Of a stretch of 64,000 nucleotides of DNA, positions 36,985 through 45,049 are shown piece by piece. The translations under genes were made by a program, and so were the position numbers. Source of the DNA: Halobacteriovorax sp. HLS (lineage in GTDB: Bacteria; Bdellovibrionota; Bacteriovoracia; Bacteriovoracales; Bacteriovoracaceae); contig NZ_QOCL01000014.1 of NCBI RefSeq assembly GCF_004006665.1, forward strand, positions 62,001 to 126,000, read 5' to 3'. Positions within the stretch are counted from its first letter, which is position 1. The number at the start of each line of letters is the position of its first letter. Below the pieces are notes generated by a model that had not been told where the DNA came from, searched no databases, and was given only the letters and a program-made list of their open reading frames with translations.

Positions 36985-38554
36985 ATGCTACTAGTTTTCT
37001 AAGTTCTATTAAATTATCTTCTAAATTAACTGCAACCTCAGAAAGACTAATCGAATCTTCTTCAACTTTATTTGCATTATTTGTTGTGAGCTGGTTAGCT
37101 GTATCAATTTCTTGAACAGCGGTATTGATTTCACCGACACCACTACTTTGTTCTTTAGAAGCTGTTGCAATTTCATTGGTAGAATTTGTAACTTTCATAA
37201 ACATTTGATCGATTTCTTTTAAGATCTTCTCACAATCAGAAGATATTTTTAATGTTTGATCTATAATAGCTTCATTCTTCTTTACTGAAGAGTTAACTTC
37301 TTCTTTTGAATTTGAAATAATTGATGAAACATTACTTAGGCTGCCTTCCAATAATTCGGCAATTTCATTGGCAGATTTACCACTCATTTGTGCTAAATTT
37401 CCAACCTCTTCTGCAACTACAGAAAAACCTTTTCCATGTTCTCCAGCTCTCGCAGCTTCAACTGAGGCATTAAAAGAAAGTAGCTTCGTTTGGAAAACAA
37501 TGTCATTGATAACACTTGTTTTTTCTTGAACATTATTAAAAACACCGAGAATCTCTTCAAAGCGTTGGTGATTATGGTCCACTTTACCAATTAATTCATC
37601 TGAGGCTTTATTGATCTCTTTTACTTTTTCAGCAAGATCAAAGATCATCTTTATACCTCTATCAAGTTCTCTCTTTCCCTCATTTACAAGATTCGCACTT
37701 TCGACAGCTGTTGAAGTATTCTTCTTTACCATTTGTGAAATTTCATGAAGAGAGGATGAAGTTTCAGTAACAGAAGCTGATTGTTGTTGTGACGAAGATG
37801 CTAATTGAGTGGCCTTTTGACTTAAGTCTTTTGAGATACTAGTTAGTAAATCACTTTCTTTACTAACATTGGCGATTGTCGCTCTAATTTTGTTATTTAT
37901 TGATCTAATAAAGACAAAAGAGAGAATTACAGTTAATGCAAAACAACCAAGAACAATGGAAGCTAGTAATATAATAGTATTTTTAAATTCTTTTTGCGCT
38001 GATGTGAATTCAAAGTCAGCAAACTTTAATATAATTTCTTGAAGTTTATCCATCTGATCTCTAGAAGCTTCAAAGCTCTTTCCGACTATATTTAGTGAGT
38101 CCTCGATGGCCGCCGAACCGCTAAACTTCATCCCGCCTTTAGAGATACCAAGTTTCTTATCACTTACTTGGGCCCATGATTCATAATTAGCTTTAAACTC
38201 TTTAATAAGATCTTTTTCTTTATTTGATGTTGCTAATTTTTCATAAATATTAAATCTATCAATAACCTGCTTTCTATTTTTTAAATAATCTGTAATTTGT
38301 GAGGCTTTAGTTTTCTCTGAAATATTTTCAAGCAAAAGAGTTCTTTCCGCAACAAGTGCCTGTTGGAAGTCTCTATCAGCTTGGACCAAATTATTTATGG
38401 CAGGTAGTCTTTTAGTAAAGACGATATCCAAATCGGTATTTATAGCATTTATTCCGTAGAAACTAACAACACAGATTACTAGTTGAAACACGGTAAGTAA
38501 TGACACTAGGATAATAATTTGTGATTGTATTTTGAATACCGATTTCTTTTGCAT
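36983..38554 (-). CDS. Methyl-accepting chemotaxis protein
   Basis: 523 residues. Transmembrane helix about 11-33, a periplasmic four-helix-bundle-like sensor domain (about 35-190), second transmembrane helix about 193-216, a short linker in place of a clear HAMP domain, then the coiled-coil signalling domain (about 240-520). The hairpin tip [20 protein letters not shown], then [16 protein letters not shown], is the CheA/CheW contact. No C-terminal NWETF-like tether for CheR. The ligand is unknown. AAGGA precedes the ATG. Convergent with the candidate small RNA at 36620. Confidence 0.93.
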   Translation of the reverse strand: MQKKSVFKIQSQIIILVSLLTVFQLVICVVSFYGINAINTDLDIVFTKRLPAINNLVQADRDFQQALVAERTLLLENISEKTKASQITDYLKNRKQVIDRFNIYEKLATSNKEKDLIKEFKANYESWAQVSDKKLGISKGGMKFSGSAAIEDSLNIVGKSFEASRDQMDKLQEIILKFADFEFTSAQKEFKNTIILLASIVLGCFALTVILSFVFIRSINNKIRATIANVSKESDLLTSISKDLSQKATQLASSSQQQSASVTETSSSLHEISQMVKKNTSTAVESANLVNEGKRELDRGIKMIFDLAEKVKEINKASDELIGKVDHNHQRFEEILGVFNNVQEKTSVINDIVFQTKLLSFNASVEAARAGEHGKGFSVVAEEVGNLAQMSGKSANEIAELLEGSLSNVSSIISNSKEEVNSSVKKNEAIIDQTLKISSDCEKILKEIDQMFMKVTNSTNEIATASKEQSSGVGEINTAVQEIDTANQLTTNNANKVEEDSISLSEVAVNLEDNLIELRKLVA

Positions 38555-38700
38555 ATTCTTCCTTAAAATATTGGTTCTATTTAATATCGGTAAATTATTA
38601 AAGACTCAGAGTAAAGATTTTCTTAATTTGTTAACTTCTAAAAGGGCAAAAGATTCCTGTCTATATCGATCAGGTACGCAATGCTAATAAAAATGGAGTA

Positions 38701-39186
38701 ATGATCGAAAAGTCATATATGATAAACTCATCTAGGGAAATATTCATCTTCTTTTTAAAACTCAGTGATCAACTACCAGAGTTCTACTTTCATATGGCAA
38801 CCATGTTTAAAGGTTATGGAATATCTCTAGTGCCTATTTCTCCAAAGGATTTAAAAGAAATAAAGCACAATAGCCGTGAGTATATTGTTTCTGTAAATAG
38901 TGATTTCACTAAATATCGAAATTTTCTAGTCGCGCGAAAAACTTATATAGATTATATGGTTTTAAATAAAAAGTTCTGCCTTTTTGATATTTCAAGTTTT
39001 GAGATGGCCGATATTGCAAGTAGGGGATTTAGAACTAAGTCCTATCACTATTTTTCATTACCAGTTAATATAGAAGAAACTGTTAAGTTAATTGCGATTT
39101 CAATTTATGAAGATCGTAAAACAAAATCAAACTGGCCAGGAGGAGTTAGATCTAAACTTCCTTCTGATGTGGGAAATAAGGTATGA
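38701..39186 (+). CDS. Unknown cytoplasmic protein, first of a coupled pair
   Basis: 161 residues, no signal peptide. Mixed alpha/beta composition (e.g. MFKGYGISLVPISPKDL, about 38-54; YMVLNKKFCLFDIS, about 83-96). No motif that I recognise. GGAG ends only two bases before the ATG, an unusually tight spacing; an alternative in-frame ATG is at 38719. The end overlaps the next gene by four bases, so the two are co-translated and probably act together. The 146 bp upstream hold the divergent start of the chemotaxis receptor. Confidence 0.6.
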   Translation: MIEKSYMINSSREIFIFFLKLSDQLPEFYFHMATMFKGYGISLVPISPKDLKEIKHNSREYIVSVNSDFTKYRNFLVARKTYIDYMVLNKKFCLFDISSFEMADIASRGFRTKSYHYFSLPVNIEETVKLIAISIYEDRKTKSNWPGGVRSKLPSDVGNKV

Positions 39187-39695
39187 ATATCAGTCAGGAA
39201 GAATTAGTTTCAAGACTAGTCACTTTAATTAGACTTGATGCAAAGAATCTATTCGAGCGTATAAGAGATAGAGAAGTTGAATATCTTACAATGTATTCAC
39301 TCAAACGTACCCGAAGTCATTTCCCTGCAGTATTTCGTTCAAGATTTAAAAATGTTCAAATTGGTGATCTCAAGTTTTTAAGTACAGAGCTAATTGTAGC
39401 ACTCACTGATTTCTATGAGGCCGTTGATAAAATGGAATGGTATCTGACTTCTACTGAGGACATGCCTCAGACTGTTGATGATAGAGTTCATTTCTTTGTA
39501 AAGTCCTTAAAGAAAAAATACGACCTTTTAGCGTTATATCTAGAAGGAGAGTCGACAGTATCTAGTGACGAACTTGATTCTATGTCTGTTAAAATGAATG
39601 ATGAGGAAGTTGAACCTAATTTCTTTGAGAATTCAATAGAGGACTCTTTTGAGGAAATTTCTGATGATGTTTTAAATGACGTCAGTTCAAGTTAA
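39183..39695 (+). CDS. Unknown protein with an acidic tail, second of a coupled pair
   Basis: 170 residues. The N-terminal 120 residues are helical and basic-amphipathic (ELVSRLVTLIRLDAKNLFER; LIVALTDFYEAVDKMEWYL). Residues about 127-170 are strongly acidic and low in complexity (MNDEEVEPNFFENSIEDSFE and similar), probably disordered. Overlaps the previous gene by ATGA. I do not recognise the family; the acidic tail could mask or bind a basic partner. Confidence 0.6.
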   Translation: MNISQEELVSRLVTLIRLDAKNLFERIRDREVEYLTMYSLKRTRSHFPAVFRSRFKNVQIGDLKFLSTELIVALTDFYEAVDKMEWYLTSTEDMPQTVDDRVHFFVKSLKKKYDLLALYLEGESTVSSDELDSMSVKMNDEEVEPNFFENSIEDSFEEISDDVLNDVSSS

Positions 39696-39698
39696 AAT
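39693..39698 (+). promoter_or_regulatory. TAAAAT six bases before an ATG: leaderless promoter candidate
   Basis: TAAAAT overlaps the stop region of the previous gene; six bases separate it from the ATG at 39705. No RBS is visible there. The -35 is weak (TTTTAA at about 39670). Confidence 0.3.
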
Positions 39699-39704
39699 AT
39701 ATTC

Positions 39705-40379
39705 ATGTTTAAAATAATTCTTATAGCTTTCTTTTTCACATTTTCAGCTCTTGCCCGAGAAGCTATTTCTGGCAACAGATATAAGCTTCTCTCAGGCGTG
39801 AGAAAAAATAAAGAGAGTCAGACTTTTTGGGATAAGAAGTTTTCTGGAGATGATTATCTCTATGGTAAAGCTCCTGCTAAATTTCTTTCTGAAAACTATA
39901 CCTATATCCCTTTTGCGGCAAAAGTATTAGATGTTGGAATGGGTGAAGGTCGTAATGCCGTTTTTCTAGCACGTAAAGGTTATAATATAACAGGAGTTGA
40001 TATTTCTGCTGTGGCAGTACGAAAAGCTCGAAAATTGGCAAATGAGTATGGGATCAGAATTAATACAGTTGTCTCTTCTATGGAGGACTTTAACTCTGAA
40101 GGAGAGTTATACGATGCCATATTAGTTTTCTACTACGTAGACAGAAAGCTTAATAAGAAGCTGGTAGAATGGTTAAAACCAGGCGGAATACTAATTTACG
40201 AGAGTCATACTAAGAGGCAAAAAACGATTGCTGGAAATGAGAAGTATGAAGATAAGTATCTACTACGTGAGGGAGAGCTTTTAACCATGTTTCCTGATTT
40301 ACGTATCCTAAATTATGAAGAACCTTTACATATGAAAGAGTTCACTTCGAGTATTATTTTACAAAAGCCTAAGAGATAA
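39705..40379 (+). CDS. SAM-dependent methyltransferase with an apparent signal peptide
   Basis: 224 residues. Residues about 1-17 look like a signal peptide (MFKIILIAFFFTFSALA). The rest is a class I methyltransferase of the TehB-like type: FWDKKFSGDDYLYGKAPAKF (about 45-64), SAM-binding motif I VLDVGMGEGRNAVFLARKG (about 82-100), GVDISAVAV (about 105-113), and LKPGGILIYE (about 158-167). Similar enzymes act on small oxyanions or thiols in the cytoplasm. An exported form is odd because SAM is cytoplasmic; the hydrophobic N-terminus may anchor it to the membrane instead. No cysteine supports lipidation. Confidence 0.75.
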   Translation: MFKIILIAFFFTFSALAREAISGNRYKLLSGVRKNKESQTFWDKKFSGDDYLYGKAPAKFLSENYTYIPFAAKVLDVGMGEGRNAVFLARKGYNITGVDISAVAVRKARKLANEYGIRINTVVSSMEDFNSEGELYDAILVFYYVDRKLNKKLVEWLKPGGILIYESHTKRQKTIAGNEKYEDKYLLREGELLTMFPDLRILNYEEPLHMKEFTSSIILQKPKR

Positions 40380-40407
40380 TTACCCCCTGTAGGAAAAAAT
40401 TGAATTC

Positions 40408-40416
40408 TGTCATAAT
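40408..40416 (+). promoter_or_regulatory. Extended -10 TGTCATAAT six bases before an ATG: leaderless promoter candidate
   Basis: TG-T-CATAAT ends at 40416, six bases before the ATG at 40423. No Shine-Dalgarno is seen in the six bases before the ATG. Confidence 0.4.
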
Positions 40417-40422
40417 GATACT

Positions 40423-41112
40423 ATGAGGATTGTATTATTTAATTTCTTATTAACTCTATTTTGCATGAATGCTTTTGCTGAAACTAAGGTTCTTAGTGAT
40501 ACGGGTTCATTCGCTGGAAGAGTTTCTAGAATTACCTCAGAAGCTAACCTTGTGAGAGTTAAGGTTGATTTCGATAATGTGAAATATTTGAATAAGAAGG
40601 ACAGAGTTGAATTTTGGGAAGAACATAATCCGAATTTTCACTGTAAAGCATATGTAGCGGGAAAGAGCTCTGATTACTTACTCTTAAAAGTTCCAAATAT
40701 TGAAGACTGTCTCAGACAACTTAGCTTAGGCTATGGAATGTACCTAAATTTCTTTAGTAAAGATCTCGAAAATAATATCAAAATGGGCCGACAGCTCATG
40801 GAAATTCTTGTGAAAAAGCGTTTAGCAATTCAAGGGAAAATGATGCAGCGAAGAAAACAACTCGATGCGCATATTGAAAAGTCTGACGCGATCAATCAAA
40901 GATATAAAGTCTTGAGGGATAAGTTAGAGGCCCAATGGCGCGATGAGTTGGCCTTGCTTGAGGAAGATAGGATTGTCGCACTTAGAAATTACAAAGGCTT
41001 GGAAGTCAGACTTAACGAAATTGACTTCAAGTTGGAAAAATATAGAATTACCGATGAAAACCTTTCTATGGATCGCTGGTCACTCGACCCTAGGCTATTT
41101 TTCAAGAAATAG
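40423..41112 (+). CDS. Exported coiled-coil protein, unknown function
   Basis: 229 residues with a signal peptide (cut near residue 19, AFA). Residues about 30-105 form a beta-rich domain (GSFAGRVSRITSEANLVRV, and Cys in PNFHCKAYVAGK and IEDCLRQL that may pair). Residues about 115-210 are a long charged helix likely to form a coiled coil. No family recognised. A short hairpin GCGCT/AGCGC (41131-41143) follows the stop; its T-run is poor. Downstream lies the peptide importer operon. Confidence 0.65.
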   Translation: MRIVLFNFLLTLFCMNAFAETKVLSDTGSFAGRVSRITSEANLVRVKVDFDNVKYLNKKDRVEFWEEHNPNFHCKAYVAGKSSDYLLLKVPNIEDCLRQLSLGYGMYLNFFSKDLENNIKMGRQLMEILVKKRLAIQGKMMQRRKQLDAHIEKSDAINQRYKVLRDKLEAQWRDELALLEEDRIVALRNYKGLEVRLNEIDFKLEKYRITDENLSMDRWSLDPRLFFKK

Positions 41113-41130
41113 CAGAACTCTATAAAAATT

Positions 41131-41146
41131 GCGCTGTTAGCGCGTT
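41131..41146 (+). terminator. Weak hairpin GCGCT/AGCGC
   Basis: Five GC-rich pairs, three-base loop, then GTTTATG. It separates the coiled-coil gene from the peptide importer and is a marginal terminator. Confidence 0.35.
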
Positions 41147-41220
41147 TATGACACTTGTACCTTAACATTTCAGTCAAGATTTTGTATGATTTGCACGCCA
41201 AATATAGCAAAGGAATAATC

Positions 41221-42855
41221 ATGGTTTCGACTAAGACAATTTTAGCAACATTCTTGCTAACACTATTTTCACTTTCAACTTTAGCAGTAGGAAATCCTGC
41301 AGCAGCAAAAGGTGGAATGTTTAAGTACAACTTGGGTATGGGTCCAACGACTTTAAATCCTCTATCTTCAACAGATGCTTACGCTTCTTCTGTACAAGCT
41401 TACATCATTGAAGGCCTAGCAGATAGAAATGCTGATACTTATGAGTGGCAACCTGTTCTAGCTTCTAGCTGGGAAATTTCTGAAGATGGAACTACATATA
41501 CTTTTACAATAAGAGATGGAGTGACTTGGCACGATGGAAAGCCTTTAACAGTTGAAGACGTAAAGTTTTCATTTGATGCTATTGTTGATCCTGACAATAA
41601 GTATAAAACAGCTCACCAAAAGCCTTATTACGAGAATATCGCTTCAGCTACAATTATTGGAAAAAATAAAATTCAATTTGTAGCTAAGAAAAAGTACTTC
41701 AAAAACTTTGATGTTGTTGCAGGCTTAGCGATTCTTCCAAAGCATATTTATGAAAATCCTTCTAAAAAACAAAAGAAGAAATTGAATAAGACTTTAGTTG
41801 GTACAGGTCCATACATACTGACTAAATATAAGAGAGGAAAAAACCTAACTCTTACTCGTAACGAGAAGTGGTGGGGAATTAACGATAAGATTAGAGCTGG
41901 TGAAAATAACTTTGGTAGCATTTTAATGAGATTCGTTAAAGATGGTACTGTTGCAATTCAGAGACTTCAAAAAGGTGATCTAGACTTTAACTCACTTACT
42001 GTTGAAGAATATCAAAAGAAGACTAGCGGACCTAAATGGGGTAAGTCAGTTTTCAAAGTAAAGACTCAAAATAAGGCCCCTACTGGATACGGGTTCATTG
42101 GTTGGAACCTTAATAATGATCTATTTAAAGAAAAGGATGTAAGGGTTGCTCTTTATCACTTATTAGATAGAGATAAGATGATTAAGAAGTTTCGTTTTGG
42201 AATGTCTCTTCCTGCGACGGGGCCAATTTATAGACAATCTATCTATGCAAACTCTGATGTTAAGCCAATTCTTTTTGATCCAAAGAAAGCACTTAAGTTG
42301 TTAAGAAAGCAGGGGTGGGCAGATACTAACAAAGATGGAATTCTAGACAAGATGATTAATGGTAAGAGAGTAAATATGTCATTTACTATTCTTGAGCCTA
42401 ATAAGGAATTTGTTAAGTACTTAACAATCTACAAAGAAGATGCCAAAAGAGCTGGTGTTGACGTTAATATTAAATTCGTAGAATGGAACACATTCATCAA
42501 AAAACTTGATGAGAGATCATTCGAAGCCGTTAGGCTTGCATGGTCTGGTGGATCAATTGATTGGGACCCTAAGCAGGTATGGCACTCTGATTCTGCAGGA
42601 GCAGCTGGTTCTAACTTTATTTCTTACAAGAACCCAAAAGTTGATAAGCTAATTGACGAAGCAAGAGTTACTCTTGATCAAAATGCTAGAATCAAAATTT
42701 TAAAAGAAGTGTATAAATTAATTGCTGAAGATGTTCCTTACGCATTCTTCTTCAATGAAAAATATAGATTCTACGGACATACAAAAAGAATGTCTCGTGA
42801 GAAGGACACTTATAAGTTCCAGGTTGGTTTAAACTACTGGTGGATAACGAAGTAA
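41221..42855 (+). CDS. Peptide ABC transporter substrate-binding protein (DppA/OppA type)
   Basis: 544 residues from the ATG at 41221, chosen because AGGA is six bases upstream and a good signal peptide follows (cut near residue 22); the open frame reaches 41155. SBP_bac_5 family: NPLSSTDAYASSVQAYIIEG, LASSWEISEDGTTYTFTIRD and GVTWHDGKPLTVEDVKFSFD near residues 40-130, and DDVR-like KEDVRVALYHLLDRD (about 315-330). No lipobox, so it is probably soluble in the periplasm. It captures peptides for the two permeases that follow. Confidence 0.92.
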   Translation: MVSTKTILATFLLTLFSLSTLAVGNPAAAKGGMFKYNLGMGPTTLNPLSSTDAYASSVQAYIIEGLADRNADTYEWQPVLASSWEISEDGTTYTFTIRDGVTWHDGKPLTVEDVKFSFDAIVDPDNKYKTAHQKPYYENIASATIIGKNKIQFVAKKKYFKNFDVVAGLAILPKHIYENPSKKQKKKLNKTLVGTGPYILTKYKRGKNLTLTRNEKWWGINDKIRAGENNFGSILMRFVKDGTVAIQRLQKGDLDFNSLTVEEYQKKTSGPKWGKSVFKVKTQNKAPTGYGFIGWNLNNDLFKEKDVRVALYHLLDRDKMIKKFRFGMSLPATGPIYRQSIYANSDVKPILFDPKKALKLLRKQGWADTNKDGILDKMINGKRVNMSFTILEPNKEFVKYLTIYKEDAKRAGVDVNIKFVEWNTFIKKLDERSFEAVRLAWSGGSIDWDPKQVWHSDSAGAAGSNFISYKNPKVDKLIDEARVTLDQNARIKILKEVYKLIAEDVPYAFFFNEKYRFYGHTKRMSREKDTYKFQVGLNYWWITK

Positions 42856-42911
42856 AATTCTAATTGGGCACTCTCGGTGCCCTCTATGTTGAAGTTGATT
42901 AGGAGTAGAAG

Positions 42912-43952
42912 TTGTTAAAATATATCTTAAGAAGAGTCTTGCTGATGATTCCTGTTTTGCTTGGTATTACCATTATTTACTTTGGTATTATTAATGCAGC
43001 ACCAGGTGGTCCGATTGAGCAAAAAATACAACAATTGAGATTTGGTGGCGTTGGTGCTGATGGAGCATCAGCTGCTGGAAATTCTGGATCTAATAAAGAA
43101 AATGCTGTTAGTGAAGAAGTTATTGAAGCACTTAAAAAGCAATATGGTTTTGATAAGCCTTGGTACGTTAGATATGGTTTATGGCTTAAAAATATTGCGA
43201 GCATGGACTTTGGAGAGAGTTTTACTTATGAGGAGCCTGCACTTGATGTAGTTACAAGTAAGTTCCCTGTCTCCATTCAGTTCGGTATAGCATCCTTGAT
43301 CCTTTCCTATCTTATATGTATTCCGTTAGGGATTTTGAAAGCAATTAAAAATGGAACAGGCTTTGACTTGTTCACAAGTGTTACACTGTCAATTATGTAC
43401 GCTATTCCTGGCTTTATGCTTGGTATTGTTTTGATCGTATTCTTCGCTGGGGGAAGCTTTTATGAGTGGTTCCCTGTTGGAGAGTTATACTCTGATGGAT
43501 ATGACAGCATGACTTTTATGGAGCAGGTTATTGATAGGCTCCATCACTTTGTTCTACCGCTTATTTCCTACATGATTAGTTCATTTACTGTTCTAACTCT
43601 TTTAATGAAGAACTCGCTTCTTGAAGAAATTAAAAAAGATTACATTAGAACTGCTAGAGCAAAAGGACTTAGTGAAAGAGTTGTTTACTTAAAGCATGCA
43701 CTTAGAAATGCACTTATTCCTATTGCAACTGGAATAGGGTCATTCATTGGTGTCTTCTTGGCCGGCTCCCTTCTAATTGAAACAATTTTCCAATTAGATG
43801 GTTTAGGACTTTTAGGTTATCAATCACTTCTATCTAGAGATTACAATGTACTTATGTGCCTGATGTTCTTCTCTTCTATTGTGATGCTTGTTGGAAACCT
43901 GATAAGTGATATTTGTTATGTTCTAGTTGATCCAAGGATAGATTTCTCATGA
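42912..43952 (+). CDS. Peptide ABC transporter permease (DppB type)
   Basis: 346 residues with a TTG start; AGGAG at 42901-42905 fixes it. Starts MLKYILRRVLLMIPVLLGIT as usual for DppB, six transmembrane helices, and the EAA loop ARAKGLSERVVYLKHALRNA (about 253-272) that docks on the ATPase. The Gly/Ala/Ser-rich insert (about 45-65) after the first helix is periplasmic. Overlaps the next gene by four bases. Confidence 0.92.
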   Translation: MLKYILRRVLLMIPVLLGITIIYFGIINAAPGGPIEQKIQQLRFGGVGADGASAAGNSGSNKENAVSEEVIEALKKQYGFDKPWYVRYGLWLKNIASMDFGESFTYEEPALDVVTSKFPVSIQFGIASLILSYLICIPLGILKAIKNGTGFDLFTSVTLSIMYAIPGFMLGIVLIVFFAGGSFYEWFPVGELYSDGYDSMTFMEQVIDRLHHFVLPLISYMISSFTVLTLLMKNSLLEEIKKDYIRTARAKGLSERVVYLKHALRNALIPIATGIGSFIGVFLAGSLLIETIFQLDGLGLLGYQSLLSRDYNVLMCLMFFSSIVMLVGNLISDICYVLVDPRIDFS

Positions 43953-44971
43953 TTGAACGTTATATTGAAAATGAAATAACTCTAAAGAGATGGAGAAAGT
44001 ATAAGAGTAATAAGCCTGCATGTATTGCAAGTGTTATCTTTCTTTTTTCTCTTTTTCTTACTATTGCGTCTCCAATGATTGCAAATAGTGAACCTCTATA
44101 TTTAAACTATAAGGGTAAGAGCTACTTTCCTGTTTTTAAGGACTATCATCCAACAGAGTTTGGAAAGAATAATACCCTTATTATGAATTATAGACAGTTA
44201 GAATTATCTGCTGATGACTCTGCAATCTGGCCTATAATTAAGTGGAATCCTAATGAAAGTAACAATCGTGTAGATACTTATCCTTCTAAGCCTAGTGCTG
44301 AGAATATTATGGGAACAGATGATCGAGGTCGTGATGTTTTCACAAGAATTCTCTATGGGTTTAAGTATAGTATTCTATTCTCTGTGGCTGTTTGGTTGAT
44401 TTCTTTCTTTATAGGAATAGTCTTTGGAGGTGTTAGTGGATATTTCGGTGGTCTCTTTGATTTAATTTTTCAAAGAGGGGTTGAAGTCTTTAGTACAATT
44501 CCGGCGTTCTTATTAATGATCATATTAATTGATATATTCGGCGCTTCCATGACTATACTAGTAATTATTTCAAGTGTATTTGGATGGGTTGGAGTAAGTT
44601 TATATGTTCGTGGTGAGTTCTTAAAGAATAGAAAGAAGGAATTCGTTGAGGCCGCTCACGGTATGGGTTCTAGTAATACAAGAATTATCTTTAAACACAT
44701 TCTTCCTAACTCTCTATCACCGATAATTACTTTCTCACCGTTTACAATTTCTGGTGGGATTATGGCATTGGCCCAGCTTGATTACCTTGGTTTTGGTCTT
44801 CCAGTTCCTACTCCTTCATGGGGAGAGTTACTTGCTCAGGCCCAAAAGAACTTTACGATTGCTTGGTGGCTAGCTGTGTTTCCTGGATTGGCTCTTGCTA
44901 TAACACTTTTTCTACTGATTTTGATTGGTGATGGTGTTAGAGATGCAATGGATCCAAATGTAACAAAATAA
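43949..44971 (+). CDS. Peptide ABC transporter permease (DppC type)
   Basis: 340 residues. OppC-type N-terminus, a periplasmic segment (about 50-110), then a helical bundle with MGTDDRGRDVFTRILYGFKY (about 114-133) and the EAA loop VEAAHGMGSSNTRIIFKHIL (about 233-252). Last gene of the operon: a strong terminator follows at 44987-45013. No DppD/DppF ATPase genes are present here, so ATP hydrolysis must be supplied from elsewhere in the genome. Confidence 0.92.
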   Translation: MIERYIENEITLKRWRKYKSNKPACIASVIFLFSLFLTIASPMIANSEPLYLNYKGKSYFPVFKDYHPTEFGKNNTLIMNYRQLELSADDSAIWPIIKWNPNESNNRVDTYPSKPSAENIMGTDDRGRDVFTRILYGFKYSILFSVAVWLISFFIGIVFGGVSGYFGGLFDLIFQRGVEVFSTIPAFLLMIILIDIFGASMTILVIISSVFGWVGVSLYVRGEFLKNRKKEFVEAAHGMGSSNTRIIFKHILPNSLSPIITFSPFTISGGIMALAQLDYLGFGLPVPTPSWGELLAQAQKNFTIAWWLAVFPGLALAITLFLLILIGDGVRDAMDPNVTK

Positions 44972-44986
44972 TTATTTCAAATACTT

Positions 44987-45013
44987 AAGGCCTCTAAATT
45001 AGAGGCCTTTTTT
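44987..45013 (+). terminator. Intrinsic terminator of the peptide importer operon
   Basis: AAGGCCTCT/AGAGGCCTT stem of nine bp with a five-base loop and a six-T run, 15 bp after the dppC-type stop. Confidence 0.95.
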
Positions 45014-45049
45014 CTAAATAAAATACCTGAATATTCCGATAAGTTATGC

